Shown here: positions 44,851 through 53,710 of the stretch, piece by piece | Position numbering within the stretch: the stretch's first letter is position 1 | Layout: each line of letters starts with the position of its first letter | NCBI GenBank assembly: GCA_016719645.1 | Contig: JADJYS010000033.1 | Location: 1 to 64,000 of the forward strand | Reading direction: 5' to 3' | DNA: 64,000 bases | Source of the DNA: a bacterium | Lineage (GTDB): Bacteria > Krumholzibacteriota > Krumholzibacteriia > LZORAL124-64-63 | The notes under the pieces: model-generated | The model's input: the letters and a program-made list of their open reading frames with translations, nothing else | Databases searched by the model: none | What the model was told of the DNA's origin: nothing | Program-made: the position numbers and the translations under genes

Positions 44851-45260
44851 CCGACGTACACGTCCGCAGCTACGCCGGGCGCACCGCCCTGGTCGTGGAC
44901 GACGACCCCGACGTCCTGGAGCAGATCCGCCTCTTCCTGGAGCGCCTCGGCTTCCGGGTCCTGACCGGCGAGAGCCAGGCCGAGGGCGAGGCCCTGATCG
45001 AGGGTCCCGCGCCCGACCTCTGCGTCTTCGACCTGATGATGGAGAACCACGACAGCGGCTTCGTGCTGGCCCACCGCCTGAAGAAGAAGCACCCCCTGAC
45101 CCCGGTCATCCTGGTGACCGGCGTGGCGCACGAGACCGGCTACGCCTTCGACGCGGCCACCGCCGAGATGCGCCGCTGGGTGAAGGCCGACGCGGTGCTG
45201 GACAAGGACATCCGCTTCGAGCAGCTGGCGGCCGAGATCGCGAGGCTGGTGAAGGAATGA
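44847..45260 (+). CDS. Single-domain response regulator
   Basis: A 137-residue receiver domain without an output domain: ALVVDDDPDVLEQI holds the acidic pocket, the phospho-acceptor Asp is in LCVFDLMMENHDSG, Thr is in VILVTGVAHE, and a Lys is expected in VKADAVLDKDI. It starts inside the stop of the sensory hydrogenase kinase (ATGA) and overlaps the next gene by four bases. It is probably an intermediate in a phosphorelay or a protein-interaction regulator, phosphorylated by the neighbouring kinase. Confidence 0.9.
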   Translation: MTDVHVRSYAGRTALVVDDDPDVLEQIRLFLERLGFRVLTGESQAEGEALIEGPAPDLCVFDLMMENHDSGFVLAHRLKKKHPLTPVILVTGVAHETGYAFDAATAEMRRWVKADAVLDKDIRFEQLAAEIARLVKE

Positions 45261-46405
45261 CCGTCGAGACGCTGAAGGTCCTGGTCGTGGACGACGAGCC
45301 CGGGATGCGGCAGGGCGCCGCCCGCGTGCTGTCGCGCCACGCGCAGTCCCTGCCGGACCTGGACGTCGAGGTGCGCTTCGCGGTCGAGACCGCCGCCGAC
45401 GCCGCCGAGGCGCTGGCGCGGCTCGAGGCCGGCCCCTGGGACCTCCTGCTGCTGGACTACAAGCTGCCCGACCGCACGGGCCTCGAGGTGCTCGACGAGA
45501 TCCGCACCCGCGGCCTGGACGTGGTGACGGTCATGGTCACGGCCTACGCCTCGCTGGAGGTCGCCGTCAGCGCCACCAAGAACGGCGCCTTCGACTTCCT
45601 GGCCAAGCCGTTCACGCCCGACGAGCTCAAGAGCGTCGTGGAGAAGGCCGCGCGCACGGTCCTGGCCCACCGCCGCGCCCTGGCCCTGGCCGAGGAGAAG
45701 CGGCAGGTCCGCTTCCAGTTCATCCGCGTCCTGGCCCACGAGCTGAAGGCGCCGCTCGGCGTCGTCGACTCGTACCTGCGCATGGTGCAGGACCGCGCCC
45801 TGGGCGACGAGCTGGCGGCCTACGACCGGCCGGTGGAGCGGGCGCTGGCGCGCCTGGACGGCATGCGCCGCATGATCGTGGACCTGCTGGACCTGACGCG
45901 CCTCGAATCGGGCCAGAAGAGCCGCGACCTCGCGGCGGTCGACGTCGTGGAGGAGGCGCGCGGCGGCCTGGAGGGCGTGACCGCGGCGGCCGCCGCCCGC
46001 GGCATCGCGCTGGCGCTGCACGCGCCCGACGCCCTGCCCATGCGGGCCGACCGCGGCGAGCTGGGCATCGTCTTCAACAACCTGCTGACCAACGCCGTGA
46101 AGTACAACCGCGACGGCGGCCGCATCGACCTGACGCTGCGGCCCCGCGACGGCGGCGGCGCCGTGATCGAGGTGCGCGACACCGGCCTCGGGATGGCCGC
46201 GGCGGACGTGGCGCGCCTGTTCGGCGAGTTCGTGCGCATCAAGAACGAGCAGACCAAGGGCATCGAGGGCACCGGCCTGGGCCTCTCGATCCTGCGCAAG
46301 CTGGCCGAGCTGTACGGCGGCGAGGTGGCGGTGGCGAGCGAGCCGGGCGTCGGCACGACCTTCACCGTGTCGCTCGCCGACGCGCCGGAAGGGACGCAGC
46401 CGTGA
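45257..46405 (+). CDS. Receiver-histidine kinase hybrid protein
   Basis: A 382-residue protein with the receiver first (VLVVDDEPGMRQGAARVL, Asp in LLLLDYKLPDRTG, TAYASLEVAVSATKNGAFDF, then AKPF), followed by a histidine kinase core: FIRVLAHELKAPLGVVDSYL (H-box), FNNLLTNAVKYN (N-box), VRDTGLGMAAADV, GTGLGLSILRKLAELYGGEV and the end TTFTVSLADAP. It has no transmembrane or DNA-binding domain. Such receiver-first kinases usually take their signal from another kinase, here most simply from the sensory hydrogenase. It overlaps the genes on both sides by four bases. Confidence 0.9.
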   Translation: MTVETLKVLVVDDEPGMRQGAARVLSRHAQSLPDLDVEVRFAVETAADAAEALARLEAGPWDLLLLDYKLPDRTGLEVLDEIRTRGLDVVTVMVTAYASLEVAVSATKNGAFDFLAKPFTPDELKSVVEKAARTVLAHRRALALAEEKRQVRFQFIRVLAHELKAPLGVVDSYLRMVQDRALGDELAAYDRPVERALARLDGMRRMIVDLLDLTRLESGQKSRDLAAVDVVEEARGGLEGVTAAAAARGIALALHAPDALPMRADRGELGIVFNNLLTNAVKYNRDGGRIDLTLRPRDGGGAVIEVRDTGLGMAAADVARLFGEFVRIKNEQTKGIEGTGLGLSILRKLAELYGGEVAVASEPGVGTTFTVSLADAPEGTQP

Positions 46406-47825
46406 ACGCGCCGGGGCCGGACCGCACCCTCAGCCGCGACTTCGCCGACTTCGTCGACGAGGCGGCGTTCCTGCGGCTGATCGGCGGGGACGCCCCGGAC
46501 TCGGCCCGGGTGCGCGACGTGCTGGCCAAGAGCCTGGCCAAGGAGCCCCTGGAACCGGCCGAGGCGGCCGTGCTGCTGCGCGCCGGGGCGCCGGAGCTCG
46601 TCGAGGAGATCTTCGACGCGGCGCGCCGCCTGAAGCGCGAGGTGTACGGCCGGCGCATCGTGCTGTTCGCGCCGCTGTACATCGGCAACCTCTGCGTGAA
46701 CGACTGCGGCTACTGCGCCTTCCGCGCGAGCAACCCCGACTCGGTGCGCCGCACGCTCTCCCCGGTCGAGGTCGAGGCCCAGGTCGCCGCCCTCGAGCGC
46801 AGCGGGCACAAGCGCCTGATCCTGGTCTTCGGCGAGCACCCGCGCTACACGCCGGAGTTCATCGCCGACACGGTGCGGCGCGTGGCGGCGGTCGGACCGG
46901 CCACGGCGAGATCCGGCGCGTGAACATCAACGCCGCGCCCCTGGACGTCGCGGGCTTCCGCACCGTCCACGAGGCGGGCATCGGCACCTACCAGGTGTTC
47001 CAGGAGACGTACCACCGGGCGACCTACGCCCGCTACCACCCCGCGCGCACCTTCAAGGGCGACTACGACTTCCGGCTGGACAGCCCGCACCGGGCCTTCG
47101 CGGCGGGCTGCGACGACTTCGGCATCGGCGCGCTGTTCGGCCTGGCGGACTGGCGCTTCGACGTGCTGGGCCTGGTGGCCCACGCCCGCCACCTGCAGGA
47201 GCGCCACGGCGTCGGCCCGCACACCCTGAGCTTCCCGCGCCTGCAGCCCGCCAGCGGCGTCGACCTCGCCGGCGCGCCCTTCGTGAGCGACGCCGACTTC
47301 AAGCGGCTGGTGGCGATCCTGCGCCTGTCGGTGCCCTACGCCGGGATGATCCTGACCGCGCGGGAGCCGGCGGCGCTGCGGCGCGAGATCCTGGGCTTCG
47401 GCGTCTCGCAGATCGACGCCGGCTCGCGCATCGAGCTCGGCGGCTACACCGAGGCCGGCGACGCCCAGGTCATGGACCGCGAGCAGTTCGCCCTGAGCGA
47501 CCTGCGCCCGCTCGACGAGGTGCTGCGCGAGCTGCTCGAGGACGACCACGTGCCCAGCTTCTGCACGGCCTGCTACCGCATGGGCCGCACCGGCGAGCAC
47601 TTCATGGAGTACGCGATCCCCGGCTTCATCGAGCGCTTCTGCACGCCCAACGCCCTGGTCACCCTGACGGAGTACCTGCAGGACTACGCGTCCCCGCCCA
47701 CGCGCGAGGCCGGCCGCCGGCTGGTGGAGCGGGAGCTGGCGGCCTTCCCCGAGGGGGCGGCCAAGGAGTCGCTGCGGCGCCGCCTGCAGGCGACCAGGGA
47801 CGGGGAGCACGACCTCTACGAGTGA
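46402..47825 (+). CDS. hydG: [FeFe] hydrogenase maturase HydG, one apparent frameshift
   Basis: A ~474-residue radical SAM enzyme. The SAM cluster motif is CVNDCGYCAF (CX3CX2C, about residues 93-102) after FAPLYIGNLC. After a shift near 46897 the chain reads HGEIRRVNINAAPLDVAGF, then TYQVFQETYHRATYARYHP, and DDFGIGALFGLADWRFDVLG. The HydG-specific C-terminal cluster segment is SFCTACYRMGRTGEHFM, ending IERFCTPNALVTLTEYLQDY. HydG splits tyrosine to make the CO and CN ligands of the H cluster; hydE and hydF must lie elsewhere. The GTG start overlaps the kinase stop. A terminator follows. Confidence 0.92.
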
Positions 47826-47858
47826 GGCGCGGCGGCGCGCCGCCCCGACCGGAACGAA

Positions 47859-47884
47859 GGAGGGCGCCCCCGCGGGCGCCCTCC
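47859..47884. terminator. Bidirectional hairpin between convergent genes
   Basis: An 11-bp perfect stem GGAGGGCGCCC (47859-47869), its complement at 47874-47884 and a 4-base loop lie 33 bases after the hydG stop and 48 bases before the stop of the convergent gene. There is no T run, so termination may need Rho or stem stability alone. Confidence 0.65.
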
Positions 47885-47932
47885 TCGCTTCGGCCGTGTG
47901 GGATCGTCGGGCGCGAAGCGCTCGCCGGTCAG

Positions 47933-49633
47933 CTACTTCACCAGCTGCACGGTGCCGGTCTGCGTGAAGCCGTTGCCGCTCAGGCGCAGGAAGTACGAGC
48001 CCGAGGACAGGCCCGAGGGCGCGAACACCGTGGTGTGCTCGCCGGCTTCGACGTTCCCGTCGACCAGCACGGCCACTTCGCGGCCGCGCATGTCGAAGGC
48101 CTTCAGGCTCACGTGGCCGCTGCGCGGCACGCTGAACTTGATGGCGGTCGAGGGGTTGAACGGGTTCGGGTAGCTGGCCAGGACCGCGCGCGGGGCGGCG
48201 GCCGGGCCGTCGCCGACCGCGGTCACGTAGGCCGTGCCCTGCGGGTTGAAGTTCGTCCAGCCGGCGGTCCACTGCTGGTCCATCGGCAGGGCGGGGTCGA
48301 AGGCGCCGCGGTACGTGGTGACCGCGAAGCCGGCCAGGGCGGGGGCGCTGAAGTCGGCGGTGCCGATCAGCTCGGAGCCGGCCGCCGGCACCGGGTTCGG
48401 GTTGTTCATGTCGCTCAGGTCGGTCAGGCCGATCGCGCTGGGGTTGCGCGGGGCCGAACCGGTGTTGGCGTAGGCCGCCGTGTCGTACCAGCCGACGATG
48501 CCGGCCCAGCGGCCCTCGTCGTGCACGGTGGCCGAGCCGGGCTCGAGCACCGAGGCCTGGAGGCTGAGGTTGCGGACCTGCAGGACGTCGGTCAGGGCGC
48601 TGGCCTGGGTGAAGGCGTCGCGGACCGACATGCCCCAGGGGTAGCCCATGATGACCGAGTTGTAGATGCTGGTGCGGGTCGAGCGGCGCAGCACGCCCGC
48701 GAACTGGAACTTGTGGCCCGCGGGCAGGTTGCCGACCAGGGCGTCGGTGCGCTCGGGGCCGATCAGGGTGACGTTCGAGAAGTGGGGGTGGGTGAACGGC
48801 GTCGCCTGGGAGGTCGAGCTGCCGTCGTTGTCCGACTCGAAGCCGTTGGTCTCGCCCGTGGGATCCCACAGGTTCAGGTCCTTCATGCCGAAGGCGAACT
48901 GGACGTTGCCCGTGTAGCCGAAGTCGGTGTCGAACTCGTCGTCGGTGCCGCCGAAGCACACCAGGTGGTCGCAGTTCACGGTGCCGCCGAACCACTCGTA
49001 GGAGTCGTCGAACGAGTAGCTGATCTGGACGTGGTGGATCTCCGTGCCGGCGCCCACGCCGCCCATGGTCAGGCCGTTGACCTCGTTGTTGAGCTGGAAG
49101 CGGTAGCCGCAGTACTCGATGCGGACGTACTTGAACACGCCGCTGTCGTCGTTGGGGTCCGAGCCGCCGTAGGTGCCGCCGATGATGCCGCCCTCGATCA
49201 GGGGGTCGACCTTGTTCACCGGGGCGCTGCCCAGGATCATGACGCCGCCCCAGTCGCCGGGGGCGCGCTGCCCCTCCAGCTTGCGGCTGGTGAAGACGAT
49301 GGGCTGCTCGGCGGTGCCCTCGGCGTAGATCTTGGCGCCGCGGGTGATGATCAGCGTGGCCGCGGTGTCGGCCTGGCAGACCGTGCCGGCGGGGATGGTC
49401 AGGGTGTAGCCGTTCTCCACGTAGTAGAGGCCGGTCAGGGTGTAGAGGGTGTCGGGGGACAGGGTGCGGTTCCAGGTCTGGGAGTAGCCGGTCCGGCCGG
49501 AGTTCAGGCCAGGCCCGAGGATCGCCTGTCCGTGGTAGACAGGCGGCGGCGTGGCCTCGGCCACGGCGCCCAGACCCATCAGCAGGGTCAGGGCGATCAG
49601 CAGCATCTTGGACAGCTGCGACTTGGACTTCAT
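47933..49633 (-). CDS. Secreted parallel-beta-type protein with FlgD_ig sorting-like C-terminus
   Basis: A 566-residue protein starting at ATG 49633, with GGGAGGAG about 8 bases upstream and a signal peptide ending LGAVAEATP. The body contains GYTLTIPAGTVCQADTAATL, IITRGAKIYAEGTAEQPIVF, GDWGGVMILGSAPVN and FKYVRIEYCGYRF, a pattern resembling right-handed beta-helix surface proteins encoded next to TonB-dependent receptors. The end is a FlgD_ig domain (SYPNPFNPSTAIKFSV to TGTVQLVK). It lies downstream of, and in the same direction as, a large TonB-dependent receptor (255 bases apart), so it is probably its surface-exposed partner. Ligand unknown. Confidence 0.82.
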   Translation of the reverse strand: MKSKSQLSKMLLIALTLLMGLGAVAEATPPPVYHGQAILGPGLNSGRTGYSQTWNRTLSPDTLYTLTGLYYVENGYTLTIPAGTVCQADTAATLIITRGAKIYAEGTAEQPIVFTSRKLEGQRAPGDWGGVMILGSAPVNKVDPLIEGGIIGGTYGGSDPNDDSGVFKYVRIEYCGYRFQLNNEVNGLTMGGVGAGTEIHHVQISYSFDDSYEWFGGTVNCDHLVCFGGTDDEFDTDFGYTGNVQFAFGMKDLNLWDPTGETNGFESDNDGSSTSQATPFTHPHFSNVTLIGPERTDALVGNLPAGHKFQFAGVLRRSTRTSIYNSVIMGYPWGMSVRDAFTQASALTDVLQVRNLSLQASVLEPGSATVHDEGRWAGIVGWYDTAAYANTGSAPRNPSAIGLTDLSDMNNPNPVPAAGSELIGTADFSAPALAGFAVTTYRGAFDPALPMDQQWTAGWTNFNPQGTAYVTAVGDGPAAAPRAVLASYPNPFNPSTAIKFSVPRSGHVSLKAFDMRGREVAVLVDGNVEAGEHTTVFAPSGLSSGSYFLRLSGNGFTQTGTVQLVK

Positions 49634-49888
49634 GGAGTATCTCCTCCCGTATGGTGGTGTCGCGCGTTGTCGTTTCATCATCGTTCTCCCCGGCATCCGT
49701 GCGGTCCCGTCCTGCCTCGCCGTCGTGTCGTCGTCAAGTCAAGGACCCGCGAATGGAAGCGGATCACGTGCGGATTGGTGACGGCTCGGCTCGACGTTCC
49801 CGGTCGGATTCTCGAGCGATCTCGCGTTCTTCGGCGGTCGTACCTCCCTGGCCGGCGGTGGCGGACCGGCGGGCGCGCCGCGGCGCGC

Positions 49889-52687
49889 TCACAGGTCCAG
49901 GCTGAACGACAGGGCGTAGCTCACGCCCCGGGTGATCTTCTGGTAGGGCCGGCCCTCGTCGCCGAGGGTGATCTCCTCGTCCTCGTCGAGCAGGTTGCGG
50001 GCGGTGGCCTTGAGCTTCCAGCCCTTGCCCAGCGCCTGCGACAGGGCGGCGTCGAGCTGGCGGCGCGACTCCTCGTAGGCGTCCTCGTCGCGCGAGTCGC
50101 CCACGGCGTCCAGGCGGCGGCCGACGCGGTTGTAGAGGACGCTGGCGTGGGTGCCCCAGTCCGCCTGCCGCCAGGCGAGCGACAGGTTCAGGGACCAGGG
50201 GGACTGCCCCTGCATGACGCGCTCCTTGACCGTGTCGATCCGCTCGCCCTGCTCGTTGGTCTGCGAGTCCACGTACTCGATCGCCGAGGTCACGCGCGTG
50301 TAGTTGGCCGTCACGGTGAAGGGGTCCAGCGCGCCCCAGAAGCAGCCCAGGCCGCGGCGGTACTCCAGCTCGTAGCCCTCGTTCGTGCCGCGCTCCGAGT
50401 TGAACCAGGTGCGCACGAAGCGCTCGGGCGAGGGGATGAGGCGCTCCTCGATGGCGTCGACGAAGGTCTTGCGGAACCAGCTCGCGGCGAGGACCTCGCC
50501 CTCCTGCGGGAAGAGCTCCAGCCGGAGGTCGTAGTTGTCGACGGTGGCGCGCCTGAGCGCGGGGTTGCCCTTGACGTTCTGGAAGGTGTTGAAGTCGAAG
50601 TACAGCACGTCGGACATCTCGCGGAACTCGGGCCGGTTCACCGAGGCGTAGTAGGCCAGCCGCAGGTTCAGCCGGTCGGACGCGCGCCAGGTGAGGTTGC
50701 CCGAGGGCAGGGCGTCGCGGTGGTCGATGCGCGAGAGGACCGACGTGGTGTCCCCGGCCTCGGCCCGCGTGAGGACCTGCTGGTCGGAATCCTCCCAGCG
50801 CACGCCGCCGGTCAGGCGCAGGTCGAGCCCGCCGAGGCGCAGCTCCCGGTCGTACATCGCGTACCAGGTGCGCAGCTCGTGGGTGCCTTCGTAGGCGCCC
50901 GTGAAGACGGTGATCGGGACGAAACGGAACTTGCCGGGCCCGAAGTTCTCCGGGATGAAGATGCTCCCGGTCCCCCACTGCGTGATGCCGGCGTTGGCGC
51001 CGGTGATCTGGGAGGCGTCGGCCGCGAAGGCGTCGATGCCGTAGGCGCGCTCCCGCGACTCGCGGCCCGCGCCGGCCTTGAACTCGCCGCCCAGCAGGGG
51101 CAGGTGGGCGTCCAGCCCGCCGCCGTCGCCGTCCTCGGCCAGGGCCGACCAGGTGCGGTAGTTCTCCTTGTGGGTGTAGGACTCGTCGGCGGTGAGGCTG
51201 TACTCGACGTGCTTGCGGTCCGGTTCGGCGGCGTCCGAGGACGAGCGGTGCCAGTTCCAGGCGAAGCCGGGCGCCCGCTCCCCGTCGGCGAAGTCGTGCT
51301 CGCCGCCGATCTGCGCCAGCCACAGCTCGCGCTGGTTCCAGACGATGGTCTGCCGCGTCGTCGGGCCGGCGTTCTCGTCGTCGCCCGCCATGAACTGCAC
51401 CTTCTCCTTCGCCGCGCGGCTGGCGTTGGTCTTGAGGCTCAGCTTGTGGCGCTCCGAGATCTTCAGGTTCACGTTCGCCAGGGCGCCGATCAGCAGGCTC
51501 GACTCGTGGCGCACGCCGGTCATGTTCCAGGGGCGCGATTCCAGGACGATGTCCTCGAGCGGGTCCGGCATGTCGACGACCAGCACCGACACCGGGCTGT
51601 CGGTGTACTCCTCGGTGTTGCGGGAGGTCTTGTAGGAGAGGGCCGTCACCAGGCCCAGCTCGCGCCCGCCCCACCGCCAGCGGTCCCCGTAGGAGAAGCC
51701 CAGCGAGCGGTCCAGGGGCGCCTTGCCGCGGCGCGGCGTCCAGTTGTTGGGCAGGGCGCGCGCCAGGTCGTTGCCGGTCAGGCCCTGCGGCAGGGCGCGC
51801 GCGCCGTCGTCCTGGCCCAGCCAGTCGCGGCCGCTGCCCGTCGAGGTCCAGAAGGGATCGCCCGAGGTGCCCTCGCTGTAGCCGGCGGACCAGTTCCAGC
51901 GCAGCGAGCGCGTGTCCGGGAACTCCAGGGTGCTCACCTTCACGAAGCCGCCGCTGAAGTCGCCCGGCAGGTCCGGGGTGGCGGTCTTCACGACCACGGT
52001 GTTGGCCAGCAGGTTGGCCGGGATCATGTCGAAGGAGAAGCTCTTGCGGTCGGTGTCGGTGTCGGTGCTGGTCACCGCCACGCCGTTCAGCGAGGTGCCG
52101 TTGTAGCGGTCGGTCACGCCGCGCACGAAGACGTACTTGTCGTCCACGATCGAAAGGCCCGTCACGCGCCGCAGGGCGTCGCTGCTGGTGCCGTCGGGGG
52201 ACTGCGCGATCTGCGCCGCGCTGATCGCGTCGCCGATGGTCACGTCCTTCATGCGCTCGACCAGGATCCCGGTGTCCGTGTTCAGGACCCTTTCCCCCGT
52301 CACCTGCAGGTCCTCGAGCTGGAAGGCGAGCGCGCCCTCCTCGTCGCCGTCGGCGCCGAGCGGCCGGCCCAGCCGGATGCGCAGGACGGTCTCGCCCTGC
52401 AGCTCCACGGCCACGGCCGCGACGGTCTCGGCGGGCCGGTCCTCGAAGCTCACCCGCAGGTCGTAGACGGCCGGGGCCGGCACGGCGATGGCGAAGCGCC
52501 CGTCGAGGTCGGTGGTCGCGCCGGCGGCGGTGCCCACGACCAGGACGTTCGCGCCGGCGATCGGCGCGCCCGACGCGTCGTCGACCACGACCCCGCTGAT
52601 CGCGCCCTGCTGGGCGCGGGCGGGGGGGGCGAGCGCCAGCAGGAGCAGGGCGGCTGCGGCCGGGAGCGGCAGGCTTCGTGCGTTCAT
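49889..52687 (-). CDS. TonB-dependent outer-membrane receptor with N-terminal carboxypeptidase-regulatory-like domain
   Basis: A 932-residue receptor: signal peptide ending APPARAQ, a CarboxypepD_reg-like domain (GAISGVVVDDASGAPIAGAN), then the plug (TIGDAISAAQIAQSPDGTSS, DALRRVTGLSIVDDKYVFVR, GVTDRYNGTSLNG, SFDMIPANLLANTVVVKTAT) and a long beta-barrel (NLRLAYYASVNRPEFREMSD). The end ITRGVSYALSFSLDL is hydrophobic and aromatic-poor, closing the barrel. It imports a ligand using TonB energy; the divergent operon 271 bases away encodes a complete TonB/ExbBD motor. Substrate unknown; the secreted beta-helix-like partner may bind it first. Confidence 0.92.
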   Translation of the reverse strand: MNARSLPLPAAAALLLLALAPPARAQQGAISGVVVDDASGAPIAGANVLVVGTAAGATTDLDGRFAIAVPAPAVYDLRVSFEDRPAETVAAVAVELQGETVLRIRLGRPLGADGDEEGALAFQLEDLQVTGERVLNTDTGILVERMKDVTIGDAISAAQIAQSPDGTSSDALRRVTGLSIVDDKYVFVRGVTDRYNGTSLNGVAVTSTDTDTDRKSFSFDMIPANLLANTVVVKTATPDLPGDFSGGFVKVSTLEFPDTRSLRWNWSAGYSEGTSGDPFWTSTGSGRDWLGQDDGARALPQGLTGNDLARALPNNWTPRRGKAPLDRSLGFSYGDRWRWGGRELGLVTALSYKTSRNTEEYTDSPVSVLVVDMPDPLEDIVLESRPWNMTGVRHESSLLIGALANVNLKISERHKLSLKTNASRAAKEKVQFMAGDDENAGPTTRQTIVWNQRELWLAQIGGEHDFADGERAPGFAWNWHRSSSDAAEPDRKHVEYSLTADESYTHKENYRTWSALAEDGDGGGLDAHLPLLGGEFKAGAGRESRERAYGIDAFAADASQITGANAGITQWGTGSIFIPENFGPGKFRFVPITVFTGAYEGTHELRTWYAMYDRELRLGGLDLRLTGGVRWEDSDQQVLTRAEAGDTTSVLSRIDHRDALPSGNLTWRASDRLNLRLAYYASVNRPEFREMSDVLYFDFNTFQNVKGNPALRRATVDNYDLRLELFPQEGEVLAASWFRKTFVDAIEERLIPSPERFVRTWFNSERGTNEGYELEYRRGLGCFWGALDPFTVTANYTRVTSAIEYVDSQTNEQGERIDTVKERVMQGQSPWSLNLSLAWRQADWGTHASVLYNRVGRRLDAVGDSRDEDAYEESRRQLDAALSQALGKGWKLKATARNLLDEDEEITLGDEGRPYQKITRGVSYALSFSLDL

Positions 52688-52793
52688 GCGTCGGTTGCGT
52701 CCCTGCGTTGAGGTGGTGGCGGATCCGCGGCCGTGGGCCGTGGATCGCTGGAAAGTCTAGCCGCGCATTGTGCGCGGGAAGTTCAGACACGTT

Positions 52794-52855
52794 GTGAATT
52801 CGGCGAATCGCGTGTGAAGCGCCGATGAATGCCCGCGCCTTCACACAGTTTTCAC
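52794..52855. promoter_or_regulatory. Repeated TTCAC/GTGAA elements between receptor and TonB operon
   Basis: In the 271-base divergent gap, GTGAA occurs at 52794-52798 and 52814-52818 (20 bases apart), and TTCAC at 52840-52844 and 52851-52855 (11 bases apart). The 11-base direct repeat (CTTCACACAGTTTTCACGC) is the spacing used by OmpR/PhoB-family regulators, though it matches the E. coli Pho box only partly. It would suit joint control of the receptor and its motor. Confidence 0.4.
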
Positions 52856-52958
52856 GCGCCGTTCGCCTTCCTCCCACATTCCGTGGCTAGACTGCGCTCG
52901 GATGACGGCACGGTTTCGCCGGCGCCGATGCGCCGCCACCGCTCAGGAAGGACCAGGC

Positions 52959-53710
52959 ATGGCCAGATTCTCCGTGTTCCTCGCGCTGCTGGGCTGGCTG
53001 GCGGCCGCAACCGCCCAGGCGCAGACGCCGGACGTGCGCGGCACCGTGGACGGCACCCTCGGCGTCCAGCAGCAGACCCAGGCCCGCAAGGACGAGTGGG
53101 CGCAGCAGGCGGGGACGCTGCAGTCCCGCTACCGGACGGCGAAGGCCGACGTCGCCTACCTCGAGGCGCGCCGCGACTACCAGGCCGGCCAGGTGCAGGC
53201 GCTCGAGGCCCGGATCGCGGAATTCGAACGGCGGCTCGGCGAGGCCGTGCGCCTGCGCAACGGGATCGGCGACACCCTGTCGGTGATCCTGGACCGGCTG
53301 GAGACGCACGTGGCGCGGGACCTGCCGTTCCTGCCCGAGGAGCGGGCGCACCGGCTCGCGTCGCTGAAGGCGGAGCTGGCCCGGCCCGACGTCTCGTCGG
53401 CCGAGAAGCTGCGCCGGCTGCTGGAGGCGCTGCAGGTCGAGGCCGGCTACGGCGGCACGGTGGAGGTGGGCGAGCAGGTGATCGACCTCGACGGGTCCCC
53501 CTGAGTGTCGACGTGCTGAAGATCGGGCGGCTGTCGCTCTTCTGGCGCACGCCCGACGGCAAGCGCGTCGGCGAGTACGACCGCGCGGCGTCCGGGTGGC
53601 GCGAGCTGCCCCGCAAGCACGCGCGCAGCATCGGCATGGCCATGGACATGGCCTCCCGCATCCGCCCGACCGAACTGATCGCCCTGCCCCTCGGGAGGGT
53701 CACGCCATGA
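52959..53710 (+). CDS. DUF3450 family periplasmic coiled-coil protein, one apparent frameshift
   Basis: A ~250-residue exported protein: signal peptide ending ATAQAQ, then a long coiled coil (LQSRYRTAKADVAYLEARRD, ALEARIAEFERRL) and the DUF3450 core (LPFLPEERAHRLASLKAELA, AEKLRRLLEALQVEAGYG). A shift near 53495 (one G missing in GACGGGTCC) leads into LKIGRLSLFWRTPDGKRVGE and the end at 53710. DUF3450 genes sit with TtpC/ExbB/ExbD/TonB2 in vibrios and Shewanella and are thought to support the TonB2 motor. ATG 52959 follows AGGAAGG. The TGA overlaps the next ATG. Confidence 0.85.

Noticed and set aside
46920..47825. HydG C-terminal half as an independent gene
   Set aside because: It lacks the radical SAM motif, which lies in the preceding frame; together they give a full-length HydG.
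47822..52711. A 1629-residue plus-strand frame
   Set aside because: It lies opposite the TonB receptor and the FlgD_ig protein and is low-complexity; high GC keeps stop codons rare on the other strand.
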